From: an uncultured Chloroflexota bacterium
GTDB lineage: Bacteria > Chloroflexota > Chloroflexia > Chloroflexales > Roseiflexaceae
Direction of reading: 5' to 3'
NCBI GenBank assembly: GCA_903871975.1
Contig: CAIQIY010000514.1
Span: 1-5,092 of the forward strand
Length of the DNA: 5,092 nucleotides
Part shown: piece after piece, positions 1-5,092 of the stretch
Position numbering within the stretch: the first letter of the stretch is position 1
Layout: the number at the start of each line of letters is the position of its first letter
Translations under genes and position numbers: made by a program
Notes under the pieces: generated by a model
The model's input: the letters and a program-made list of their open reading frames with translations, nothing else
Told to the model about the DNA's origin: nothing
Databases searched by the model: none

Positions 1-2278
1 CTTCGCCGAGGTCGGTCTGGAGCCCGTGTGGCAAGCGTTCGACGACGCCGTACAGCACCGCGTCGGCGAGCAGGTCGGGGGCGATGGCACCTGCCGTACG
101 TCCGTAGCTCAGATTCGCCAACAATGAGCGATTCCACAACTGCACCGCCGGGTCGAGCCAGGCGATCTGGCGGCGGAGCGCACGCGTGCGCATTCCATCG
201 AGCGGCTGCCCATCGACGAGGCATCTGCCCGAGCCTGGTGCGTGCCAGCCGAGCACCACGCCGACCAGGCTCGACTTGCCCGCACCCGACGGCCCGACGA
301 TTGCGACATGCTCGCCGGGTTCGATCTGGAGCGACAACCCTTCGAGGATGGTGTGACCGCCGGCCGCGATCGTGACATCCTGGTAGCTGATCGCCACGCC
401 ACCAGATGGCGGCTGCGGGCTGAGCTCCGATGGCGCGCCGGCCTGGCCATGCTGCATGTCGGCATCGATCTCGTCGGGGGCACCCAGCGGCTCGAGCAGC
501 GACGCGACGCGATTGCGCAGGCGCGGGTATTGTTGCAGCAGCCCCACCAGCGAGCTGGTCAGCGCGAGCAGATTGACCGTCCAGAAGAGCAGCAGCAAGA
601 CCCGATGCTGTTCACCACCGCGTTGCAGGTAGGCATCGACCTGATAGACCGCTGCCAGGCTGAACAGAACGCCGCTGACGACCTGCAGGACAGCCGCCAG
701 CCGACTCAGGCCGGCATCGGCGTGCCACCAGGCGACCAGGCGTTGCTCGTACTCGCGCTGGATGGCGCGTTGCGCACGATGGAGCCGCAGTGGCGTCAGC
801 CCCACCAGCACATCAAGCACCAGCTGGCGCAGCGCACCCTCGTGATTGCCGACGCTCCGATCGGCCTCGCCGACGATCGGCACGACCAGGAACGCGAGCG
901 CGGTGAAGATGCCGACGATTGCGACCATGAACCCGGCCGAGTCTGGGCTGATCCAGATCAAGCCGAGCGCGGTGAAGACGAGCTGCAGCACCGTCGTCAC
1001 GATGCTCACCGCGACATGTGGCAGATTGCGGAGCGACGCGAGCCCATGGGCCCGGCCGGCCATATCCGAGACCAGCCGGCTGTGGAAATACTGCGAGCCC
1101 AACCGTGCGATCTTCTCGAGCAATGCGATTCGCAACCGCACCTCGATGCGCCGCCCGATGATGCGTGCCAGTGCATGGTTCAGCAGCGTGAGTAGCGCGA
1201 GCACGGCGAGAAAGGCCCCGCCCGCCAGCGCGAGCTGCACGGTAATGTCGCCATTCGACCATTGCGACGGCAGTCGCAGCAACGTCTGCAAGAGCAACGC
1301 CTCGGCCGAGACTGCCACCGCAGCGACACTCGATGCCAGCAGCAGCGCCAACAGTGCGAACCAGCCATTGCGACCAAGGACCTGCGCAATCAATCGTTCG
1401 GGATGTGCCGGTGGCTCGCGCAGCGCCGCCGCCAGCGCCTCGGGCAACTCCTCGAGCGCCGGCCGTTCCTCGCGGGCACCATGCACACGCAACAACACTG
1501 CACCACCGACGACCACCGCTGCCTCGCCGTCCAGTGGCGGCGCCGGCCGCGCAAACCAGTACGATCGCGGAATGATGTCAACGTTCGACTGCGCTTCGTC
1601 GTCCAGCGAATCGAGGCACCCGCCGACAAAGCGTTCTGCATCGCGGCCAGGGCTCAGGCCGTCAGCGCGGATCAGCGCCAGCGTCAGGCGCAACGCCGCA
1701 TCGAGTACGGCCAACGGGTACCAGTCTCGCGTCGCGCGTGCGCGTTCAATCAGCGCGGTGGCTCGCTCGGTTGCGATGCCGGCATCACGGCACGCTTCGT
1801 GCCAGATCGCATGCGCTTCGTCGCTCGACGCCCACGCATGCCAGATCGTCGCCGGAACGACCATGCGGTGCTGGTAGATCTCGCGACGAAACTCGCTCCA
1901 GCGACGCCAGACCCGGCCAGATGCCGGATCCATCACCTGAACCCACGGGCCGATCCGATTCCATACGACGACGAAATGCGTCGCGCCCGACGGCAGCAGC
2001 GTGACGATCAGGCACGGCAGTGCATGGGCAGCCGCACGCTCGAGCATGTCGATCGGCAGCATGACCTGGTCGGCCTCGAGACCGAGGCGGTTGGCGACAT
2101 CTTCGATGACATCGATCGAGGTGCCATCGACACTGGTCTGGCATGCTTCACGCAGGCGGCCATAACTGGCCGTGATGCCGTGTGCCGCCAACAGCGCCGT
2201 CAACGCCGCGGGCCCACAGTCCATCGCCGAGGTCTGGACTTGCTCTGGCACCAGCCAGCGTGGGCCGGCGCGGCTCAT
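1..2278 (-). CDS. C39-peptidase ABC exporter (bacteriocin/RiPP-type), 3' end outside window
   Basis: An uninterrupted frame of 759 codons runs from the ATG at 2278 to the left edge with no stop. Residues 9-140 look like a C39 leader peptidase: Gln15 (oxyanion), Cys21 in MDCGPAAL, His101 in THFVVV and Asp117 in VMDPASG match the family's catalytic positions. Residues 141-302 are an unrecognised insert. Six hydrophobic segments follow (about 306-330, 347-368, 421-443, 449-468, 526-546, 559-583), as expected for an ABC exporter membrane domain. An ATPase domain starts near 626 with Walker A GPSGAGKS at 662-669. The Q-loop reads WLDPAVQLW, with Pro710 where Gln is usual. The signature, Walker B and H-loop motifs lie beyond the edge. 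Family role: cut double-glycine leaders on the cytoplasmic side and export the peptide using ATP. The start overlaps the preceding stop (ATGA) and lacks a clear ribosome binding site, which implies coupled translation. The substrate is unknown. The peptidase-exporter assignment is firm; membership of the NHLM-type bacteriocin exporters is a weaker inference. Confidence 0.93.
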   Translation of the reverse strand, partial: MSRAGPRWLVPEQVQTSAMDCGPAALTALLAAHGITASYGRLREACQTSVDGTSIDVIEDVANRLGLEADQVMLPIDMLERAAAHALPCLIVTLLPSGATHFVVVWNRIGPWVQVMDPASGRVWRRWSEFRREIYQHRMVVPATIWHAWASSDEAHAIWHEACRDAGIATERATALIERARATRDWYPLAVLDAALRLTLALIRADGLSPGRDAERFVGGCLDSLDDEAQSNVDIIPRSYWFARPAPPLDGEAAVVVGGAVLLRVHGAREERPALEELPEALAAALREPPAHPERLIAQVLGRNGWFALLALLLASSVAAVAVSAEALLLQTLLRLPSQWSNGDITVQLALAGGAFLAVLALLTLLNHALARIIGRRIEVRLRIALLEKIARLGSQYFHSRLVSDMAGRAHGLASLRNLPHVAVSIVTTVLQLVFTALGLIWISPDSAGFMVAIVGIFTALAFLVVPIVGEADRSVGNHEGALRQLVLDVLVGLTPLRLHRAQRAIQREYEQRLVAWWHADAGLSRLAAVLQVVSGVLFSLAAVYQVDAYLQRGGEQHRVLLLLFWTVNLLALTSSLVGLLQQYPRLRNRVASLLEPLGAPDEIDADMQHGQAGAPSELSPQPPSGGVAISYQDVTIAAGGHTILEGLSLQIEPGEHVAIVGPSGAGKSSLVGVVLGWHAPGSGRCLVDGQPLDGMRTRALRRQIAWLDPAVQLWNRSLLANLSYGRTAGAIAPDLLADAVLYGVVERLPHGLQTDLGE
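2275..2278 (-). other. ATGA stop/start overlap coupling the HlyD-like gene to the exporter
   Basis: Read on the minus strand, ATGA contains the exporter's ATG (2278-2276) and the TGA stop of the HlyD-like gene (2277-2275). No purine-rich Shine-Dalgarno precedes the exporter start, so ribosomes finishing the first gene probably reinitiate on the second. This arrangement usually marks proteins made in fixed ratio for one complex. Confidence 0.85.
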
Positions 2279-2739
2279 GGTGCAGGTGCCGACGTCGCCG
2301 TCGGCTGCTGGACAACTCCACCGCTCATCAGATATGCCAGTGGTGAGATCGTGCCGGTGACGACTCGCACGCCGATGGCTGTGCCTGGCGCGAGCCGGCT
2401 GCCATCGCTGGGGGCGACTTCGATCAGCCCCTCGGCGAGGTCCATCGTGAACCGATCGGCGATTCGGGTGACGACTGCCACGACCGGGGGGGCCGATGCT
2501 CCTGGCGTGAGGATCTCGACCGTCGTGCCGGCATCGACGGCCACTGCACAGCGCGCGGTCACCATGCCATCGGCAGTGACACGCGCTTCGCTGCAGAGTG
2601 ACACCAACGGAATGCGGCTGAACCAGCCCCAGAGGCCCCATCCCACGATCAACACGGCCGCGATGGTAGCGGCGAGGGCGGTTGGTATCAATCGATCGCT
2701 GCGAATGACCTGGGTCGATTGTGGAAAGCTGATCGCCAT
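2275..2739 (-). CDS. Small HlyD-like membrane protein (minimal exporter accessory protein)
   Basis: This encodes 154 residues. A short polar N-terminus is followed by one membrane segment at about 18-40, ending WGLWGWFSRIPL. That resembles the start of HlyD-type adaptors of bacteriocin exporters, where the membrane helix runs into a W-x-x-x-G-x-I-P-like turn. Residues 45-135 are beta-rich, with Val/Thr/Gly alternation, and end GTISPLAYLM, reminiscent of the C-terminal PLxxL ending of these adaptors. The coiled-coil hairpin and lipoyl half-motifs of normal HlyD proteins (usually above 250 residues) are absent. The tail is Pro/Ala/Thr-rich. An in-frame TGA at 2749-2751 excludes any longer start, so the ATG at 2739 is the start. 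Only a weak GAG Shine-Dalgarno is seen, 8 bases upstream. The gene overlaps the C39 exporter by ATGA, which supports a partner role. Family assignment is inferred from the fold pattern and neighbour; the gene itself is secure. Confidence 0.8.
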   Translation of the reverse strand: MAISFPQSTQVIRSDRLIPTALAATIAAVLIVGWGLWGWFSRIPLVSLCSEARVTADGMVTARCAVAVDAGTTVEILTPGASAPPVVAVVTRIADRFTMDLAEGLIEVAPSDGSRLAPGTAIGVRVVTGTISPLAYLMSGGVVQQPTATSAPAP

Positions 2740-2810
2740 ATCGTTTTCTCAGTGTCGGGAGGTTCTGAACATCATGATGGGCCTCGAACGGCGATGCCAC
2801 ATGGCTCGCA
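2740..2810 (-). other. 71-base intergenic gap between the SPFH and HlyD-like genes
   Basis: This is the largest non-coding gap in the window. It holds a perfect 10-base palindrome CATCATGATG at 2770-2779, directly abutting a second inverted repeat, gttctgaac, at 2762-2770 (4-base arms around one base). A small hairpin sits at 2791-2809. No recognisable -35/-10 pair was found for the leftward genes. The paired palindromes could be an operator, but this is a weak inference because palindromes this short often arise by chance. Confidence 0.3.
2791..2809 (-). terminator. Possible hairpin just after the SPFH stop (weak terminator or mRNA processing site)
   Basis: On the minus strand, two bases' distance from the SPFH TGA, GCGAGCC pairs with GGC-A-TCGC around an ATGT loop. 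This gives a seven-pair G+C-rich stem with one bulged A. No run of T follows, so it is not a classic intrinsic terminator. It might lower readthrough into the HlyD-like gene or stabilise the upstream message. The structure is visible; the function is a guess. Confidence 0.3.
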
Positions 2811-3974
2811 TCAGGGCGCCACCGTCGGTGTCGGCGCGCTCGTCGTCGGTGCGGGCGTCGTTGTGACGATGGCTGGTTCCGATGTCGGCGTCGGTGATGG
2901 CTGCGGCAGCGTCTCTGGCGCAGCAGGCAATTCGTCGAGGCTCAGTTCATTCAGTGGCAGAATGTATGGCGAGTCATTGGGTACCAGCATCACGCGGATA
3001 TTCGGTGAGAGTCTCTCGATGTAGCGATACTGCAGCAGCGCAGCATCCCCGTCGAGCGCTGCGCCAATCAGGCGCAACGCCTCGGCTTCGGCATTGGCGA
3101 CGAGCAAGCGTGCCTGGGCTTCGGCCTCGGCGCGCACGCGAATCTCATCGGCCCGCGCCCGAGCCAGCGACCGAACTTCATCGGCGCGTCCTTCTGCGAG
3201 CGTACGGATCTGCTCGGCTTCATACTCGCTGCGGCGCACACCCTCCTGCTGCACCTGCTTCTGTTCGATAGCCCGGGCGTAATCGGCCGAGAACGCGATA
3301 TTGCGCAGCACAAATCGATCGAGGGCAAAGCCCTTGTCCTGAAAGTCGGCGCGCAACGCATCGTTGATCGCCTGTTCGAGATTCTGGCGTTTGGCGCTAT
3401 TGATCTCTTCGGCAGTATAGTTCGAGGCAACCGTGCGAACGACGCCACGCGACACCGTGCGAATATACTCCTCCTGATAGCGGCCCTGCCATTCGATGTG
3501 GATGCGCACGGCCTGCTCCGGGATGATGCGATAGATGATCGAGCAATCGATGGCGACTTCCTGCCCATCGGAGCTCCGCGCGATGATCGCATCATTGCCG
3601 GCGCGCTGCCCCTCGGCGGCTGTCCGCGCCATGGTGTACGTCTGCCACGAAATCGGGTAGTGATAGACCTCCTCGACCAGCGGTGCGAGCCACAACAACC
3701 CCGAACGCACCGGCCGATCGCGATAGCCGTTCACCGTCGCCAGCGACACCACGACACCGACTTCCTGCGGTTGAATGAAGACCAGCGCACGAGCGAAGAC
3801 GTTGACGATCAGCGCAATGATGATCACGATGATCGTACGCCTGCTGAACGCACCCCGCAATGCGGCGACAACACCATCGCGTCTGGCCTGGCGGATCAGC
3901 GTGATGATCACGATCAGTGCCACGATGACCCAGAGCACGATGGTGATCAGCGTAAGAACGGTCGTCAGCATCAT
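2811..3974 (-). CDS. SPFH / band-7 (prohibitin-like) membrane protein
   Basis: This encodes 387 residues. Two hydrophobic helices (about 3-27 and 47-64) flank a basic loop (RQARR...FSRR). They are followed by an SPFH domain at about 65-245, with the typical runs SGLLWLAPLV, SSDGQEVAIDCSIIYRI, YTAEEINSAKRQNLEQAI, KGFALDRFVLRNIAFS and YARAIEQKQ. An Ala/Glu/Arg coiled coil (about 240-305) follows, then LLQYRYIERLSPNIRVMLVP, common after the coiled coil in bacterial prohibitin-like proteins. A Pro/Thr/Ser-rich tail covers about 356-387. SPFH proteins form large oligomeric rings or cages that organise membrane domains or hold membrane proteases; HflK/HflC and prohibitins are examples. The basic loop suggests that it is cytoplasmic and that the SPFH domain lies outside the membrane, as in HflK/HflC. 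The ATG at 3974 has a strong ribosome binding site; an ATG one codon later is a possible alternative. No NfeD-type protease gene is adjacent in the window. Confidence 0.94.
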   Translation of the reverse strand: MMLTTVLTLITIVLWVIVALIVIITLIRQARRDGVVAALRGAFSRRTIIVIIIALIVNVFARALVFIQPQEVGVVVSLATVNGYRDRPVRSGLLWLAPLVEEVYHYPISWQTYTMARTAAEGQRAGNDAIIARSSDGQEVAIDCSIIYRIIPEQAVRIHIEWQGRYQEEYIRTVSRGVVRTVASNYTAEEINSAKRQNLEQAINDALRADFQDKGFALDRFVLRNIAFSADYARAIEQKQVQQEGVRRSEYEAEQIRTLAEGRADEVRSLARARADEIRVRAEAEAQARLLVANAEAEALRLIGAALDGDAALLQYRYIERLSPNIRVMLVPNDSPYILPLNELSLDELPAAPETLPQPSPTPTSEPAIVTTTPAPTTSAPTPTVAP

Positions 3975-3984
3975 CGTTGGGCTA

Positions 3985-3990
3985 CTCCTT
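3985..3990 (-). promoter_or_regulatory. Ribosome binding site of the SPFH gene
   Basis: AAGGAG on the minus strand lies 10 bases before the ATG at 3974 and 13 before the next ATG, favouring the first. It sits in the 27-base gap after the pentapeptide gene's TAG. It is the best Shine-Dalgarno in the window, so the SPFH protein is probably translated independently and well. Confidence 0.8.
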
Positions 3991-4001
3991 GTGTCATGCC
4001 G

Positions 4002-5092
4002 CTATTGCCCCGATGACAGCGGCGGCATACCATCCGGCCAGCACGTGGCTTCGTCCCATACAACACCATTCAAATCCGACACGAGCCGTTGTTCGCTGGT
4101 CGCTCCCGTGATGCTGTCGGTCAATGTGACGGTCGTGCTGAACGTGACCGAGCAGAGATCGGCGCCACGGAGATTGGCACCCCACAGAAACGCACCGCTG
4201 ATGTCGACATCGCGGATCGCTGTGTCGCTCAGGTTGGCGCCAATCAATCGGACTGCATCAATCTCGACGGTATCAGGCAGCTCGGCGAGCAACGTCTGCC
4301 CGAAGACGGCACCACGCATGTCCGCACCATTCAGGCCGGCCCACGCCAGGTTGGCATGCTGCAACTGCGCCTCGCGCATGTCGGCGCCATTGAAGTACGC
4401 GCCGTAGGCGTAGGCGCCGCGCAGATCCGCGCGCGTCAACGTCGTCGATTCGAAGAATGAGAAGAGCATGTTGGCACCGGCAAGCCGTGCGTCGGTGAGA
4501 TCGGACCCCCAGAACCGCGCGCCCTTCAGATTGGCTCCACCCAGATCAGCGAGCCGCAGCGAGGCCCCCAGGACGAGCGCATCCTGCAGGTCGGCACCGC
4601 TCAGATCGACACCGTCGAGCTGTGTGCCATCCAGGCTGACGCGTGCCATCTTCGCACCGCGCAAGTCGACATCACGCAGATCAGCGCCAGCCAGGATCGC
4701 CTCGGTCAAATCGGCGGCGCTCAGGTTGGCGTTGGTGAGATCCGCGCCAGAGAAGTCGGCACCCTGGAGTTGAGCGCCGCTGAAATCCGTCCCTTGCAGG
4801 GTGGTTCCTACAAGTACTGCATTCTGCAGCTGGGCACCAAAGAAGCGGGTCTGGTTCAGATTGGCCCCTGCAAGATTGGCATCGCGGACGACCGCACTAC
4901 TCAGATCGGCATCACCAAGATCCGCACCGATCAGCGTCACGCCCCGCAGATCAGCATCACGCAGCACGACACCCCGCAGATCGTAGCCGCTGAGATCGCG
5001 GCCAGTCAGCACAGCACCACCACACTGTGGTGCACACGGCAGCGAGCGTGCCGCCCCGCCACACGCGACCAGCCCCATGCAGGCGGGGAGCA
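4002..5092 (-). CDS. Pentapeptide-repeat lipoprotein, 5' end outside window
   Basis: The frame stays open to the right edge and ends at TAG (4004-4002). The first ATG inside is at 5078, but the codons before it (L-P-A-C) are in frame. The sequence LVAC, four codons into that ATG's reading, is a good lipobox, so the true start and the signal peptide's basic and hydrophobic part should lie beyond the edge. Numbered from that ATG, Cys6 would be lipidated; C15 and C19 follow. Residues 22-266 are 49 consecutive pentapeptides of the A(D/N)LxG type; after a nine-residue break (LPDTVEIDA), 276-310 add seven more. Such repeats fold as a right-handed quadrilateral beta-helix. The C-terminus is non-repetitive and ends with VVWDEATCWPDG, like the WDxxTxWP ending seen in many such proteins. 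The predicted place is the outer face of the cytoplasmic membrane. The biochemical role is unknown. It lies 27 bases upstream of the SPFH gene, probably in one transcript. Confidence 0.9.
   Translation of the reverse strand, partial: LPACMGLVACGGAARSLPCAPQCGGAVLTGRDLSGYDLRGVVLRDADLRGVTLIGADLGDADLSSAVVRDANLAGANLNQTRFFGAQLQNAVLVGTTLQGTDFSGAQLQGADFSGADLTNANLSAADLTEAILAGADLRDVDLRGAKMARVSLDGTQLDGVDLSGADLQDALVLGASLRLADLGGANLKGARFWGSDLTDARLAGANMLFSFFESTTLTRADLRGAYAYGAYFNGADMREAQLQHANLAWAGLNGADMRGAVFGQTLLAELPDTVEIDAVRLIGANLSDTAIRDVDISGAFLWGANLRGADLCSVTFSTTVTLTDSITGATSEQRLVSDLNGVVWDEATCWPDGMPPLSSGQ
4149..5015 (-). repeat. Degenerate 15-base coding repeats (about 56 pentapeptides)
   Basis: The block 4281-5015 encodes 49 uninterrupted pentapeptides and 4149-4253 encodes seven more, separated by 27 bases. 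The centre residue is mostly Leu (sometimes Phe, Met, Val or Ile) and the position two before it is mostly Ala. At DNA level the units are well diverged (on the plus strand, variants of a 'cagatcggcgcc'-like word), so this is an old, protein-selected repeat and not a recent tandem expansion. Confidence 0.88.
5061..5072 (-). other. Lipobox (LVAC) of the pentapeptide lipoprotein
   Basis: These codons read Leu-Val-Ala-Cys, followed by Gly-Gly-Ala-Ala, and fit the [LVI][ASTVI][GAS]C consensus for cleavage by signal peptidase II. The Cys codon is at 5063-5061. With the ATG at 5078 the signal peptide would have only five residues, far too short, which argues for an upstream start outside the window. 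Confidence 0.7.

Noticed and set aside
846..1877. A plus-strand Ser/Arg/Ala-rich frame of 343 codons
   Set aside because: It is a reverse-strand shadow of the exporter's membrane and insert regions, with low-complexity composition and no recognisable motif.
1262..2866. A long plus-strand open frame of 534 codons, and another at 242-1195
   Set aside because: Both are antisense to the exporter, whose minus-strand frame is open for 759 codons with clear C39, membrane and Walker A features. The plus-strand products are Arg/Gln-rich, without domains or hydrophobic pattern; they arise because stop codons are rare in G+C-rich DNA. The longer one also crosses the HlyD-like gene and the intergenic gap.
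2811..3974. Flotillin or HflC gene name
   Set aside because: The SPFH fold is clear, but the two-helix anchor, the Pro/Thr tail and the lack of NfeD, HflK or FtsH neighbours do not support a specific gene symbol.
3975..4001. A promoter or terminator between the pentapeptide and SPFH genes
   Set aside because: The 27-base gap holds only the ribosome binding site; no hairpin with a T-run and no promoter-like hexamers were found.
4089..4986. Several plus-strand frames across the pentapeptide gene
   Set aside because: Their apparent internal repetition only mirrors the 15-base coding repeats of the minus-strand gene.
4149..5015. Regular repetition suggesting a CRISPR array or minisatellite
   Set aside because: The period is 15 bases with no spacers, and the units diverge at DNA level while keeping the amino acid pattern A(D/N)LxG. 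It is a coding repeat.
4002..5092. Quinolone-resistance or gyrase-protection protein (Qnr, MfpA or McbG type), or bacteriocin immunity by that mechanism
   Set aside because: The N-terminal lipobox predicts export and membrane anchoring, so gyrase would be out of reach. The repeat number is also well above that of the Qnr/MfpA proteins.

Overview
The window is a compact, G+C-rich (about 60% by eye) bacterial segment. All four genes I can support are read leftward, on the minus strand. In transcription order they are: a pentapeptide-repeat lipoprotein (4002-5092, start beyond the right edge), an SPFH/prohibitin-like membrane protein (2811-3974), a very small HlyD-like membrane protein (2275-2739), and a C39-peptidase ABC exporter (1-2278, running off the left edge before its stop). 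No RNA gene, insertion sequence, CRISPR array or convincing promoter was seen. Only about 100 bases lie outside coding sequence.

Organism (inference): the Pro/Thr-rich C-terminal tails, the SPFH architecture, the long pentapeptide lipoprotein and the codon use fit a Chloroflexota bacterium of the Chloroflexus/Roseiflexus type. I cannot prove this without a database search. The HlyD-like partner has no periplasm-spanning hairpin, which suits export across a single membrane.

Layout: the pentapeptide gene and the SPFH gene are 27 bases apart, with a good ribosome binding site in between. A 71-base gap holding a small hairpin and short palindromes separates the SPFH gene from the HlyD-like gene. 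The HlyD-like gene and the exporter overlap by ATGA, so they are almost certainly translationally coupled.

Function: C39-ABC exporters cut double-glycine-type leader peptides and export the released peptide (bacteriocins, RiPPs, peptide signals). HlyD-like proteins are their usual accessory partners. No precursor peptide or modification enzyme is in the window, so the cargo is unknown; it may be encoded to the left. The lipoprotein, the SPFH domain (by the positive-inside rule) and the HlyD-like domain are all predicted to sit on the outer face of the membrane. That raises the possibility, by inference only, of one membrane-surface assembly built around the exporter. The most unusual points are the truncated HlyD partner, a roughly 160-residue unrecognised insert between the peptidase and membrane domains of the exporter, and a Pro in place of the Q-loop Gln in its ATPase domain.
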